Assembly: GCA_937951955.1 (NCBI GenBank)
Contig: CALGAD010000108.1
Span: forward strand, 62,001 to 126,000
From: an uncultured Bacillaceae bacterium
GTDB lineage: Bacteria > Bacillota > Bacilli > Bacillales > Caldibacillaceae
Reading direction: 5' to 3'
DNA: 64,000 bases
Shown here: in pieces, positions 1 to 9,258 of the stretch
Numbering within the stretch: position 1 is the first letter of the stretch
How the letters are laid out: every line of letters begins with the position of its first letter
The notes under the pieces: model-generated
Told to the model about the DNA's origin: nothing
Database searches by the model: none
The model's input: only the letters and a program-made list of their open reading frames with translations
Position numbers and translations under genes: made by a program

Positions 1-1776
1 AGCCGGTTTTGGAAATACGATGAAAAAGAATATATGGAATTAATGGATCGCTTTGCAGCGGAGAACATTCCTATAGCGGTTGCCGTCATCGATATGGACT
101 GGCATCTCGTCGATATTCCCGCCAAATACGGGAGCGGCTGGACCGGTTATACGTGGAATCGCATGCTGTTTCCGGACCCCGAGCGGTTTTTACAATGGTT
201 AAAAAAACGGGGACTCTACATCACGCTAAATGTCCACCCGGCAGATGGGGTGAGACCCCATGAAGAGATGTATGAAGAAATGGCCAAAGAATTAGGGATT
301 GATTACGAAAACGAAGAACCGATTCCGTTTGATTTGACCGATAATGATTTTCGTGAGGCCTATTTTATACATCTTCATCATCCCCAGGAAAAAATCGGTG
401 TCGATTTCTGGTGGATTGACTGGCAGCAAGGTTCTGTCAGCCGTATGAAAAATCTGGACCCGCTCTGGCTGTTAAACCATTACCATAGCCTGGATATGCT
501 GAAACGCAAAAAACGTCCCGTGATCTTGTCGCGTTATGCCGGTGTCGGCAGCCATCGCTATCCGATCGGTTTTTCCGGGGATGCGATTATTTCATGGGAG
601 TCATTACGATTCCAGCCGTATTTTACCGCGACTGCCACGAATATCGGCTATACGTGGTGGAGTCATGATATCGGCGGGCATTTTGGCGGCAAACGGGATG
701 ATGAACTCGCTTTACGCTGGGTTCAGTTCGGTGTCTTTAGCCCGATTATGCGCCTGCATAGTTCTAAAAATCCTTTTTCCGGTAAAGAACCGTGGAATTT
801 CCCGTCCCACATAGCCGATATATATGGTGAGTTTATGCGCCTGCGCCATGCGTTCATTCCGTATTTATACACGATGAACTGGCGCACGAGTGAAAAGGCT
901 GAACCGCTCATTCAGCCGCTCTATTACGAATATCCTCATCAGGAAGAAGCATATGAAGTCCCGAACGAATACTTTTTCGGTAGTGAATTGATCGTTGCTC
1001 CGATTACGGAGCCTGTTCATTCCGAATTACAGCTCGCATCTTGTGACATTTGGCTCCCGGAAGGAACTTGGTTCGACTTCTTCACCGGCCGTGCCTATAC
1101 GGGTAATAAAAAGGTGCGCATGTTCCGCGGGCTCGACGCTATCCCTGTTTTAGCGAAGGAAGGGGCGATCGTTCCTCTTGCGGACCTTACAGCAGGAGAA
1201 AACGGGGTGACAAATCCAAAACATTTCGAAGTGCATATTTTCCCTGGAACCAATAACCGTTTCGAGCTTTATGAAGATGACGGGATTTCCCTCGATTTTA
1301 AAAAAGGAAAGCATGCGATTACGAATATCCTCTGGGATTGGGATAAGAGTACGTTTATCATCGAGGCAGCGACAGGCGATCGCTCCTTTCTACCCGAAGT
1401 CCGTCACTGGAAATTACATTTCCGCGGCGTCCGCCCTGTAAATAAGGTTCAGATTCGTGTAGATGGCAAGGTAGTGGAAGGGACGCTTGCCTATGATGAA
1501 AAAAGTGCAACGTTAACCGTTGTAGTAACCGGCGTGCCAAGTGCTGCGAATCTTGCGATTTTGTTTACCGAAGGAATCGAACAAAAGGAATGGAGCGATG
1601 ATCGCGAACGCGTCTTTAATCTGCTGCAAAAGGCACAGATTTCCTATGCGATAAAGGAAAAGATATATCAAGTGGTAACCAAGCACACGGACAAATTTGC
1701 TATTATTACCGAACTGCGTATGCTGGATATCGACATGGATTTACTCGATGCGCTCATTGAACAATTGCTCGATTAA
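1..1776 (+). CDS. GH31 glycoside hydrolase (alpha-glucosidase family), 5' truncated by window edge
   Basis: The reading frame is already open at base 1, so the N-terminus lies outside the window. The visible part holds a GH31 barrel. The motif FWWIDWQQG carries the probable nucleophile Asp (codon 418-420), and GFSGDA carries the probable acid/base Asp (codon 580-582); WWSHDIGGH follows. Beta-sandwich domains follow the barrel, and a roughly 50-residue helical tail ends the protein. GH31 enzymes release sugars from alpha-glucosides or related substrates. The WIDWQQG form, rather than the classical WxDMNE, points to a poorly characterised GH31 subgroup, so the substrate is unknown. There is no evidence for or against secretion because the start is missing. 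Confidence 0.9.
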   Translation, partial: SRFWKYDEKEYMELMDRFAAENIPIAVAVIDMDWHLVDIPAKYGSGWTGYTWNRMLFPDPERFLQWLKKRGLYITLNVHPADGVRPHEEMYEEMAKELGIDYENEEPIPFDLTDNDFREAYFIHLHHPQEKIGVDFWWIDWQQGSVSRMKNLDPLWLLNHYHSLDMLKRKKRPVILSRYAGVGSHRYPIGFSGDAIISWESLRFQPYFTATATNIGYTWWSHDIGGHFGGKRDDELALRWVQFGVFSPIMRLHSSKNPFSGKEPWNFPSHIADIYGEFMRLRHAFIPYLYTMNWRTSEKAEPLIQPLYYEYPHQEEAYEVPNEYFFGSELIVAPITEPVHSELQLASCDIWLPEGTWFDFFTGRAYTGNKKVRMFRGLDAIPVLAKEGAIVPLADLTAGENGVTNPKHFEVHIFPGTNNRFELYEDDGISLDFKKGKHAITNILWDWDKSTFIIEAATGDRSFLPEVRHWKLHFRGVRPVNKVQIRVDGKVVEGTLAYDEKSATLTVVVTGVPSAANLAILFTEGIEQKEWSDDRERVFNLLQKAQISYAIKEKIYQVVTKHTDKFAIITELRMLDIDMDLLDALIEQLLD

Positions 1777-1782
1777 CCATTG

Positions 1783-1812
1783 AACCCGCTCCGAAAAAAG
1801 GGGCGGGTTTTG
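1783..1812 (+). terminator. Rho-independent terminator after GH31 gene
   Basis: The stem AACCCGC/GCGGGTT ends in a short T run just after the GH31 stop codon. Confidence 0.75.
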
Positions 1813-1938
1813 GTCTAGCATTTTATTTACTGCTACCTTTTATAAGAAAAAGTCGCATGAACGGGTGAATTTTTGTAAAATAATGATAGGAAAGAAGGGA
1901 ATCGGGCTCCTTGACCCGATGCCGAGTGAGGTGAAAAC

Positions 1939-2223
1939 ATGGAAATTTCATACCAAACGATTTTACGGAAAATGGAAGAAAAGCTTGCCGAAGCAAAACG
2001 GCAAGAATCGGAAGCTAGAGTGCGTGAACAAATCCAGGCGATTAAAACGTTATGTGAAGTAATTCTCGATAACACAAAAGAAGATTCGTTCGCAGCAGCT
2101 GCTGTTCGTTCAGAACCAGTGACCAATATATATTCAGCACCATCATCAACTGCAGTTTCCTTTGGTGAGAAGAAAATGGAAACCGATGATGGGGCAAACG
2201 GTGATTCCATCTTTGATTTTTAA
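1939..2223 (+). CDS. ywdI: YwdI family protein (DUF5327)
   Basis: This small acidic protein of 94 residues has a helical N-terminal half (MEISYQTILRKMEEKLAEAK) and a low-complexity C-terminal half ending DSIFDF. It resembles B. subtilis YwdI, whose function is unknown. It has no signal peptide or membrane segment and is probably cytosolic. GTGAGGTG just upstream of the ATG serves as ribosome binding site. It precedes ywdK, as in B. subtilis, and the two genes are 27 bases apart, so they are probably cotranscribed. Confidence 0.8.
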   Translation: MEISYQTILRKMEEKLAEAKRQESEARVREQIQAIKTLCEVILDNTKEDSFAAAAVRSEPVTNIYSAPSSTAVSFGEKKMETDDGANGDSIFDF

Positions 2224-2250
2224 CCATGCGAAGGCAAAGGAGAGAGCAGA

Positions 2251-2631
2251 ATGAATGTATTCTTATTCATAGGAGCATTATTCGGCTTTATTGCCGTAGG
2301 CGCCGGTGCATTCGGCAGCCATGTGTTAGAAGGGATGGTTGACCCTTACTTTGTGGAAATATGGGGAATCGCGGTGCAATTTCTCATGTTCCATACGGGG
2401 GCCTTACTCGCCGTCGGACTGTTAAAAATAAAATTCTCTTATAGTTCTTTGCTCGATTGGTCCGGAACCTTATTCACTCTCGGAACTGTCCTTTTTTCCG
2501 GAACGATCTTTTTGCGTACGCTCACCGGTTTCAGTATCGCGATGGTCACCCCGATTGGTGGCTTCTGTTTGTTGACCGGATGGCTTCTCTTAATGATTGC
2601 TGCCATTCGGTTGTTTAGAGATCGGTATTGA
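2251..2631 (+). CDS. ywdK: DUF423 family small membrane protein
   Basis: The 126-residue protein has four predicted hydrophobic segments, and the N-terminal motif GAFGSHVLEGM is typical of DUF423/YwdK proteins. An AAAGGAGAG ribosome binding site lies 7 bases before the ATG. It is an integral membrane protein of unknown function; the family is widespread and usually sits beside housekeeping genes. It appears to form a two-gene unit with ywdI and is followed by a strong terminator. Confidence 0.88.
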   Translation: MNVFLFIGALFGFIAVGAGAFGSHVLEGMVDPYFVEIWGIAVQFLMFHTGALLAVGLLKIKFSYSSLLDWSGTLFTLGTVLFSGTIFLRTLTGFSIAMVTPIGGFCLLTGWLLLMIAAIRLFRDRY

Positions 2632-2639
2632 AAAAATAC

Positions 2640-2679
2640 AACCCCCTTACCTGTTTCTGACAGGAAAAGGGGTTTTTTT
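2640..2679 (+). terminator. Terminator between ywdK and convergent gerQ
   Basis: ACCCCCTTACCTGT pairs with ACAGG-AAAAGGGGT and is followed by a run of seven T. It lies between convergent genes and may act in both directions. Confidence 0.8.
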
Positions 2680-2698
2680 AAGCGAGAAAATCCAGGGA

Positions 2699-3214
2699 TT
2701 ATCTCGGTTGATAAGTGGCTGCGCCTTGCATCTGGCCGCCAAAGGGGTAAAAATAATCAATTTCTTCCTCAAACACGGCATAATTAAAGTAAACCATCGG
2801 CAATAAATAGCGGTATCCTGTTTCCGGATCGCTTAAAATTAAATGGTCTCTCCCGGCTGCTTCAACGACACCGCGAAACACTTTGGAATTCCATTCGGTG
2901 CTTCCTTCAAAAGTCATATACACCGTTACTAATTTGCCTTTATTCAGGCGGAAAATATTTTCAATATAGGATTGTTCACTCGGCAACATGCCCGGCACCT
3001 CTACACCCGTTTGCCCGCTACCTGGTGTTTGCACAAATCCACCGGAAGGCATCGTCGGGAAGCTTGCCTGTTGCTGGAAGCCCGGGAAAAAGGGCATTTG
3101 TTGCCCGGTCCATTGACCACCATATCCACCCGGGTACGATTTTCCCTGGTTAGTACCAAACTGTTGAGAATATGGATATCCGTAAGTATATCCACCATTT
3201 TGTTGATTGCTCAT
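2699..3214 (-). CDS. gerQ: Spore coat protein GerQ
   Basis: The protein has about 171 residues. A Gly/Gln/Tyr/Pro-rich N-terminal half (MSNQQNGGYTYGYPYSQQFG) precedes a conserved C-terminal domain (YIENIFRLNKGKLVTVYMTF ... SDPETGYRYLLPMVYFNYAVF), which identifies GerQ (formerly YwdL). GerQ is a coat protein that B. subtilis transglutaminase cross-links, and it is needed for CwlJ localisation during germination. I place the start at 3214 because GAGGAGGG lies 8 bases upstream; a start at 3244 would have no ribosome binding site. It follows cwlJ on the same strand with a 61-base gap, so the pair is probably one mother-cell transcript. Confidence 0.92.
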   Translation of the reverse strand: MSNQQNGGYTYGYPYSQQFGTNQGKSYPGGYGGQWTGQQMPFFPGFQQQASFPTMPSGGFVQTPGSGQTGVEVPGMLPSEQSYIENIFRLNKGKLVTVYMTFEGSTEWNSKVFRGVVEAAGRDHLILSDPETGYRYLLPMVYFNYAVFEEEIDYFYPFGGQMQGAATYQPR

Positions 3215-3275
3215 GAGCGTTTCCCTCCTCAAAAAATTTAGCAAGAAAGATTATAGATGTTGAACACATCAGTGT

Positions 3276-3698
3276 TTAATAGACGGTTGGACAATCGGAT
3301 TGGGTCGGTGAGTAGAAGCAATGGGATTTAAATCGACCCGTATTCCACTGGTTAAACCACTGGGCCGGACAGGCGCCTGATGGCATGAAAAACCAGAGGG
3401 AATTCGTTGCGGGATGGAAGCGTTCTCCTCTCAAGACCCGCCTGGCCAACCGCCGTTCATTTTCCCGCGGCGCCTGATAAAAATATCCCTTTTGCGTTGC
3501 CTCGAAACCACCCGGGCTCTGGTAGACCATTTGGGTGATGGTGCGAATATCTTTAAAATCGAGACAATCCGCGCGCACCCGGTTGACCCCGACATTTCCT
3601 ACGAGGAGCATCCCCAGATTGCCGTCCCCTTCTGCCTCTGCTCGCATCAGCCTGGCTAATAAATTTACTTCTGCTTGGTTATGGGCAATAACAGCCAT
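3276..3698 (-). CDS. cwlJ: Spore cortex-lytic cell wall hydrolase CwlJ
   Basis: The 140-residue protein matches the SleB/CwlJ hydrolase domain. The segment LLARLMRAEAEGDG contains the probable catalytic Glu21, and the C-terminus HCFYSPTQSDCPTVY is typical. It has no signal peptide, consistent with a hydrolase made in the mother cell and placed in the coat, where it degrades cortex during germination. AGGAGG lies 8 bases before the ATG. The downstream gene is gerQ, whose product CwlJ depends on. The upstream region probably holds a mother-cell sigma promoter, but I could not assign boxes with confidence. Confidence 0.93.
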   Translation of the reverse strand: MAVIAHNQAEVNLLARLMRAEAEGDGNLGMLLVGNVGVNRVRADCLDFKDIRTITQMVYQSPGGFEATQKGYFYQAPRENERRLARRVLRGERFHPATNSLWFFMPSGACPAQWFNQWNTGRFKSHCFYSPTQSDCPTVY

Positions 3699-4157
3699 CG
3701 ATTTTTCCTCCTGTTATACTGGAATGAACCTATTCAACAATGTATGTAACCATTAGGCGAATGGTTCGAAAATAATTGAAGATGAAAAGGAAGAATCGAG
3801 GAAAAATAGTTTTTACCTGGCAAAGGGATTGGATTACTACTAAATATATGTGCAACTTATAGAGCTATTCATAAAACATCGTTCTCTGGAAAAGGAAAAA
3901 TAGATGGATAGAAAGAATTTTTCGTTATAAAATAAATTTGGATAGGAATATTCAAGGAAAGAAAACGCGCATGAAGCTTGCTAGAAGTTGTGCCACAGTT
4001 TTCTGATTGTAAAACGTTCCAGATATTTTATCCATCATTTGCTCCTGCCCTGTTCTTCTACATAAAGTTATTCCGGAAGAACTTGTCTCGCCATTACCTT
4101 GCAAATTTTCTCACATTTAGTATGCTTGAATAAGATAAAATTTAGGAGGGACTTTCA
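3699..4157. other. Intergenic region between divergent cwlJ and pta
   Basis: These 459 AT-rich bases hold the promoters of two divergent genes. No open frame with a ribosome binding site is seen. The only clear element is the pta promoter near 4099-4126. The segment 3780-4080 shows nothing I can assign. Confidence 0.5.
4099..4126 (+). promoter_or_regulatory. Candidate sigma-A promoter of pta
   Basis: TTGCAA (4099-4104) and TATGCT (4121-4126) are separated by 16 bases and lie 32 bases before the pta start. I found no convincing catabolite-responsive element. Confidence 0.45.
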
Positions 4158-5132
4158 TTGGATTTATTTGCAATTGTCAAAGAGAAAGTAGCCGGTAAAG
4201 GCTTAAAAATAGTGTTTCCAGAAGGAACGGATGAAAGAATTTTAAAAGCCACAACGAAACTGGCGGAAGAACAAGTCCTCGTGCCGCTATTGATCGGGGA
4301 TGAAGAGGAGATTGCGGAAAAAGCAGAATCCCTCGGTCTTTCCCTGGAGGGTATTCAAATCATCAATCCCCATACATACGCCGATTACGAAATGCTTGTA
4401 GATAAGTTTGTGGAGCGCCGCAATGGAAAAGCCACAAGAGAACAGGCTCTCGAATTGTTGCGGGATGAAAACTACTTCGGTACGATGCTCGTCTTCACGA
4501 ATCAAGCCGACGGATTGGTCAGCGGTGCAGCCCATTCCACAGCAGATACCGTTCGTCCGGCATTGCAAATTATTAAAACAAAACCGGGTGTGAAGAAAAC
4601 GAGCGGTGCCTTTATCATGGTTCGCGGCGACGAAAAATATGTCTTTGCCGACTGTGCCATTAACATCAGTTTAGATGCGCAAGATTTAGCGGAAATCGCT
4701 GTGGAAAGTGCCAAGACAGCAAGAATGTTTGACATCGATCCGAAAGTGGCGATGTTAAGCTTCTCCACAAAAGGTTCCGCCAAATCGGAAGAAACGGAAA
4801 AAGTAGCTGAAGCCGTTCGCATCGCCAAAGAACTCGATCCGGATTTAGTCGTCGATGGGGAATTCCAGTTTGATGCGGCTTTCGTACCATCCGTTGCCCT
4901 GAAAAAAGCTCCGGATTCCGTAATCCAGGGCGATGCCAATGTATTCGTCTTCCCGAGTTTGGAAGCCGGAAATATCGGTTATAAAATCGCCCAGCGTTTA
5001 GGAAACTTTGCTGCGGTCGGTCCGATTTTACAGGGATTAAATGCTCCCGTGAACGATTTATCCCGCGGCTGTAATGAAGATGATGTATATAAATTAGCCT
5101 TGATTACGGCGGCTCAAGCTTTAGAAGATTAA
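4158..5132 (+). CDS. pta: Phosphate acetyltransferase
   Basis: The 324-residue protein converts acetyl-CoA and phosphate to acetyl phosphate, the first step of acetate overflow. It matches the family over its length: KIVFPEGTDERIL near the N-terminus, VSGAAHSTADTVRPALQII, and the C-terminal NDLSRGCNEDDVYKLALITAAQA. The length is that of the short, single-domain Bacillus type. The start is TTG with AGGAGGG 7 bases upstream. It is monocistronic, with its own promoter and a strong terminator. Confidence 0.97.
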   Translation: MDLFAIVKEKVAGKGLKIVFPEGTDERILKATTKLAEEQVLVPLLIGDEEEIAEKAESLGLSLEGIQIINPHTYADYEMLVDKFVERRNGKATREQALELLRDENYFGTMLVFTNQADGLVSGAAHSTADTVRPALQIIKTKPGVKKTSGAFIMVRGDEKYVFADCAINISLDAQDLAEIAVESAKTARMFDIDPKVAMLSFSTKGSAKSEETEKVAEAVRIAKELDPDLVVDGEFQFDAAFVPSVALKKAPDSVIQGDANVFVFPSLEAGNIGYKIAQRLGNFAAVGPILQGLNAPVNDLSRGCNEDDVYKLALITAAQALED

Positions 5133-5165
5133 GCAACAAATTTTAAGATAGAATTAATTGGAACG

Positions 5166-5196
5166 AAGGCGAGACATCGGGGTTCTCGCCTTTTAT
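5166..5196 (+). terminator. Terminator of pta
   Basis: The 9-bp stem AAGGCGAGA/TCTCGCCTT is followed by TTATT. Confidence 0.85.
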
Positions 5197-5262
5197 TGCT
5201 GCCAAGAATGGTACAAATCCCCTCCATCCGGATAGATGGAAATAACTACGAGGAGAATGAAC

Positions 5263-6099
5263 ATGAACGAAGCCCTGAAACTGTTGCGCCAGGATGAATG
5301 GCGGATCATTGACCATTCGAGTCTCGGTCCGATGTTTCATCCGGCCCAGTCTTTTGCCATGGACGATACGCTTTGTGAAGCGGTAGGAAGTGGTCAATCC
5401 CCGGCTGTGGCCCGCGCCTGGGTGCATCACGATGCTGCGATTTTGGGCATTGCCGATGCGCGCCTCCCTTTTATTGAAGATGGCATCAATTGGCTGAAGC
5501 AGGAAGGCTATCAAGTCATTGTGCGTACTTCCGGGGGTCTTGCTGTTCTTGTGGATGAAGGGATATTAAATCTGACCCTCGTATTTCCCGAACGGGACTC
5601 ATCCATTGAAATCAATCGCGGGTATGATGCGATGTATGAATTTGTGAAAATGATGTACCGGGATTTGACGGATGAGATTGAGGCGCGCGAAATTGTCGGT
5701 TCTTACTGTCCGGGAAGTTATGATTTGAGTATCGGGGGCAAGAAATTTGCCGGAATCTCCCAGCGCCGCGTGAAAAAAGGCGTGGCGGTACAAATTTATC
5801 TCTGTATATCGGGAAGTGGTGCTAGACGCGCCGAGGTCATTCGCGAGTTTTATCACCGGGCGAAACGGGATGCGCATACGAAATTCACCTATCCTGATGT
5901 CAATCCTGATGTGATGGCGTCGCTGGAAGAATTGCTAGGCGTTCCTCTTACGGTACAAGATGCGATGTTCCGTTTTTTAAAAGTTTTACAGAGCCTATCG
6001 AATAACAAAGTCTACAACAGTGAATTACTACCGCAAGAAACAACTTTATATGAACGCTACCTCGAGCGGGTTTATGAGCGAAATAAACAGTGGCTATAA
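5263..6099 (+). CDS. lipL: Octanoyl-[GcvH]:protein N-octanoyltransferase
   Basis: The 278-residue protein has the biotin/lipoyl ligase (BPL/LPL) fold. Cys149 in GSYCPGSYDLS corresponds to the catalytic Cys of B. subtilis LipL (YwfL), and KKFAGISQRR is the conserved lysine motif. LipL moves octanoyl groups from GcvH to the E2 subunits of dehydrogenase complexes during lipoate synthesis. I chose the ATG at 5263 because AGGAG lies 7 bases upstream; the ATGs at 5257 and 5236 are badly placed. Its position between pta and rsfA matches B. subtilis. Confidence 0.9.
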   Translation: MNEALKLLRQDEWRIIDHSSLGPMFHPAQSFAMDDTLCEAVGSGQSPAVARAWVHHDAAILGIADARLPFIEDGINWLKQEGYQVIVRTSGGLAVLVDEGILNLTLVFPERDSSIEINRGYDAMYEFVKMMYRDLTDEIEAREIVGSYCPGSYDLSIGGKKFAGISQRRVKKGVAVQIYLCISGSGARRAEVIREFYHRAKRDAHTKFTYPDVNPDVMASLEELLGVPLTVQDAMFRFLKVLQSLSNNKVYNSELLPQETTLYERYLERVYERNKQWL

Positions 6100-6136
6100 G
6101 ACGAACGAAATATCGGTGACAAATAAACAGAAGGAA

Positions 6137-6171
6137 AAAGGGAGGGGAAAGATTTTCCGCCTCCCTTTTTT
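6137..6171. terminator. Bidirectional terminator between lipL and rsfA
   Basis: AAAGGGAGG and CCTCCCTTTTTT form a stem between the convergent genes, with T runs usable on both strands. Confidence 0.8.
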
Positions 6172-6213
6172 ACGACCGGATATACGAGATGAGTTGCTGC
6201 CTGCAGGTCTCCG

Positions 6214-6909
6214 CTATTCAGCCACTTTTTCCAGATTGCCGTTTTTATCCATTTTGAAAGTGGTCGAAGGTTTCTCCTCTTCTTCAAAGAGAACCATTTT
6301 TCTGGCACGGTTCAGTATATTGACAAGGGTTTCATAATCCTCTTGCATCGTTGATGATTTCTCTTCTAACTCAGCAATCTTCTTCTCCAACGTCTCCTTC
6401 GTTTTTTCGAGTTCCGCCATCTCTCGTTTTAATCTTTCATTCTCTGTTTTATAAATATTGGCTTCGAGATTGGAATGATTTAAATTTTGTAGGAACAGAA
6501 TCACTTGATCGAGTGTGATTGTCTGGCCATTCACCGTTTGGGCGATTTGCTGACCGGTATTTCCGCCTTCCTGTTCAGGTAGCTTCGTAAGCTCTTCTGG
6601 TGTTAAGCCGAGCTCTTCCGGTGTCGGCATCGGTGGCTGATACAATAGTTTTTTCTTGCCGCCGTGGTCTTTTCCTAACAATCTTTGTCTCTGTTTCCGC
6701 TGTTTTTTCGCTAAAGCAAGAGCTTTTTCATACTTGCGACGGACGACGGCGTTCCAGCGAAAACCACAGGCAGCACTCGTCCGGTTCAGCTTATCCCCTA
6801 CCTCTTCAAAAGCGTTTAACTGGGTAGAGCCTTCGCGAACGTGCCGTAAAACCGTTTCTGCCAGTAGCAAATCATCTTCTTCTGTCCATGCATCTTGACG
6901 TACTTTCAT
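6214..6909 (-). CDS. rsfA: RsfA-type prespore transcriptional regulator
   Basis: The 231-residue protein begins with a Myb/SANT-like DNA-binding domain (RQDAWTEEDDLLLAETVLRHVREG, then AACGFRWNAVVRRKYEKAL). A basic stretch follows, and residues about 140-200 form a long coiled coil (LEKTKETLEKKIAELEEK). B. subtilis RsfA (YwfN) is a sigma-F-dependent regulator that modulates the forespore programme. I start at 6909 (MKVRQDAW) because homologues begin near RQDAW and a GGATGTGAGG sequence precedes it; an in-frame ATG lies 18 bases upstream. The gene is monocistronic and convergent with lipL. Confidence 0.88.
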   Translation of the reverse strand: MKVRQDAWTEEDDLLLAETVLRHVREGSTQLNAFEEVGDKLNRTSAACGFRWNAVVRRKYEKALALAKKQRKQRQRLLGKDHGGKKKLLYQPPMPTPEELGLTPEELTKLPEQEGGNTGQQIAQTVNGQTITLDQVILFLQNLNHSNLEANIYKTENERLKREMAELEKTKETLEKKIAELEEKSSTMQEDYETLVNILNRARKMVLFEEEEKPSTTFKMDKNGNLEKVAE

Positions 6910-7214
6910 TTCCTCACATCCTATCATTTTATTGATACCATTATTTTTTACTTTGAAGGGGTGAAAATTTGTGGTTTTCTCATAAGTACGCTTCGGAAAA
7001 AACGAAAGGAAACGTTGTTTTTAATAGCATGGACAGTTCGATCCGGTTTTATACTATGTAAGATAAGTAGTTTTTAAAAAAAGAATGGGATTGTGGGGAA
7101 TGGTAGATTTTCCCTGTTTTCGAACAGGTTTATGAAATGTCCACAAGAGATACTGAAACGGGTTGGGAAAACCGGTATAATAAATATCATGATAGGTAGG
7201 AAGAGGGTTAAAAA
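6910..7214. other. Divergent promoter region of rsfA and ywfO
   Basis: These 305 bases contain no supported gene. They include a sigma-A-like promoter for ywfO: CTGAAA at 7153-7158 and TATAAT at 7176-7181, 17 bases apart. No clear sigma-F box was assigned for rsfA. Confidence 0.5.
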
Positions 7215-8525
7215 ATGACATATTTATCCGAAAAATTAAAAGAGGAAAAAGTTTTTAAAGACCCTGTTCACCGTTATGTTCATGTTCGAGATCGTGTCAT
7301 CTGGGATTTAATCGGAACGAAAGAATTTCAACGGCTGCGCAGAATAAAACAGCTCGGCACGACCTTTTTAACCTTTCATGGAGCGGAACATTCCCGCTTT
7401 AACCATTCCCTGGGGGTTTATGAAATTGTGAGGCGCATTATTGACGATGTCTTTAGTTCCCGGGAAGAATGGTACTGGGCCCCTAGAGATCGTCTGCTTG
7501 CCCTTTGTGCCGCGCTATTGCACGATTTAGGACACGGCCCTTTTTCCCACAGTTTTGAAAAAGTATTCCACTTTGACCACGAAACATACACGCAAAAAAT
7601 TATTTTAGGCGATACCGAAGTCCACGCAGTGCTCCGTAAAGTTGATGCAGATTTTCCGAAAGACGTGGCGGAAGTTATTGCCAAAACCCATAATAACCAG
7701 CTAATTATCAGTCTCATCTCCAGTCAAATCGATGCCGATCGCATGGATTATTTACAAAGAGATGCTTTTTATACCGGTGTCAGCTACGGTCATTTCGATA
7801 TGGATCGGATCATGCGTGTCATGCGACCGATGGAAGATCAAGTTGTCTTTAAAAAAAGCGGCATGCATGCGGTGGAAGATTATATTATGAGTCGCTATCA
7901 AATGTACTGGCAAGTCTACTTCCATCCGGTGACCCGCAGTGCCGAAGTGATTTTGAATAAAATTTTATTGCGGGCGCAAAATCTATACGAACAAGGCTAT
8001 CGGTTTAAGCATGAACCGAAACATTTTTATTCTTTGTTTGCAGGAGAGCCGACGCTGGAAGATTACTTGACATTGGATGAATCCATCGTTTTATATTATT
8101 TCCATGTTTGGCAAGAAGAGGATGATCCGATTTTACGAGATTTATGCAGTCGTTTTCTCAATCGCCATTTATTCAAGTATGTCGAGTTTGAACCATCAGC
8201 CCAGGAATACGTGAAATATCAAGAGCTGGGAGAATTGTTTAGAAAAATCGGTATTGATCCAGACTATTATTTAGTTATTGATTCTTCCTCGGATTTGCCG
8301 TACGATTTTTATCGTCCTGGCGAAGAAGGAGAAAGACTGCCGATTTTATTACTGATGCCCGATGGGGATTTGCGAGAGCTGTCCCGGGAATCAGAAATTG
8401 TCGATGCCATTAGCGGTAAGCGCAGGACGGATCATAAATTGTATTATCCGTTAGATTTACTAGAGGATGAAAAAAATGATCCGCAAACGGTGAAAAAAAT
8501 TAAAGAACTTTTGTACCGGCGCTAA
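7215..8525 (+). CDS. ywfO: HD-domain phosphohydrolase YwfO
   Basis: The 436-residue protein has an N-terminal HD domain. The metal ligands are in EHSRFNHSLGV and ALLHDLGHGPFSHSFE, with the later Asp in SSQIDADRMDYLQRD. This pattern is that of dNTP triphosphohydrolase-like proteins (SAMHD1/dGTPase group), so nucleotide hydrolysis is likely, although the substrate is not proven. AGGAAGAGG lies upstream of the ATG. It is a single gene with its own promoter, followed by ywgA as in B. subtilis. Confidence 0.9.
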   Translation: MTYLSEKLKEEKVFKDPVHRYVHVRDRVIWDLIGTKEFQRLRRIKQLGTTFLTFHGAEHSRFNHSLGVYEIVRRIIDDVFSSREEWYWAPRDRLLALCAALLHDLGHGPFSHSFEKVFHFDHETYTQKIILGDTEVHAVLRKVDADFPKDVAEVIAKTHNNQLIISLISSQIDADRMDYLQRDAFYTGVSYGHFDMDRIMRVMRPMEDQVVFKKSGMHAVEDYIMSRYQMYWQVYFHPVTRSAEVILNKILLRAQNLYEQGYRFKHEPKHFYSLFAGEPTLEDYLTLDESIVLYYFHVWQEEDDPILRDLCSRFLNRHLFKYVEFEPSAQEYVKYQELGELFRKIGIDPDYYLVIDSSSDLPYDFYRPGEEGERLPILLLMPDGDLRELSRESEIVDAISGKRRTDHKLYYPLDLLEDEKNDPQTVKKIKELLYRR

Positions 8526-8664
8526 AGTCGAAATGAAGCAAATACATAGAGCTTTTATCAATATTGCGAACATTCCCCACCAGGATGAGTCGGATAGAAA
8601 TAGACGTAGTGGACGTTGCAAGAGACAAAGATAGAAATATAGAAGGAATGATGGGGTGAATTGG

Positions 8665-9171
8665 ATGCTACGGGAACATGCGAAAGTGTTGCAGGCGATT
8701 CGTTTGGCCGGCGCAATCTCGGGTAGAAAAAAGTTACAAAAAATGATCTATATCGCAAAACAGCTCTCCTTTCCTTTTGACGAGAAATTCCAGTTCCATT
8801 TTTACGGACCGTACTCGGAGGAATTAACCGTTCGGGTGGAAGAGCTTGTCAATATGGGGTTTTTAGAGGAGACGAAAATTAAAAAGGGCGGTTACGTTCA
8901 ATACCGCTATAACTTAACGGAAGAAGGGGAAGGCTTTTTAAACATGCTGCACCTGGAAAATCCTCCGCAACTGGAAGCGTGTTTGCAAGATATGAACAAC
9001 CGGAGTTCCCGGTTTTTAGAACTCGTCTCCACGATTTTATTTTTTCAAGACCTTGGGAAAGAGGAAATCATTCATAAAATTAACACCGTGAAAGCGAAAC
9101 AAAAGTATACGGCAGAAGAAATCGAAGAGGCGTTTCAATATATTGATGCTTTAAAAAAGCAGATTTTTTAA
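8665..9171 (+). CDS. ywgA: YwgA family protein, function unknown
   Basis: The 168-residue protein resembles B. subtilis YwgA. The N-terminal 90 residues look like a winged-helix or MarR-like fold (GRKKLQKMIYIAKQLSFPF ... YRYNLTEEGEGFL), and the C-terminus is helical. Such a fold suggests nucleic acid or protein binding, but no function is established. I prefer the ATG at 8665, 6 bases after GGGGTG; a GTG at 8656 in the same frame is the alternative. It has no signal peptide. Confidence 0.78.
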   Translation: MLREHAKVLQAIRLAGAISGRKKLQKMIYIAKQLSFPFDEKFQFHFYGPYSEELTVRVEELVNMGFLEETKIKKGGYVQYRYNLTEEGEGFLNMLHLENPPQLEACLQDMNNRSSRFLELVSTILFFQDLGKEEIIHKINTVKAKQKYTAEEIEEAFQYIDALKKQIF

Positions 9172-9258
9172 ATCGCCCCTTGCTGATGCAGTTCAAAAAT
9201 TAGGAAACCCTTAAAAGGGATGCTAGAATAAACATGAATACGCGAAAAGGAGTACATG

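Noticed and set aside
6895..7077. 60-residue frame in the rsfA-ywfO gap
   Set aside because: No ribosome binding site or domain; it overlaps the divergent promoter region.
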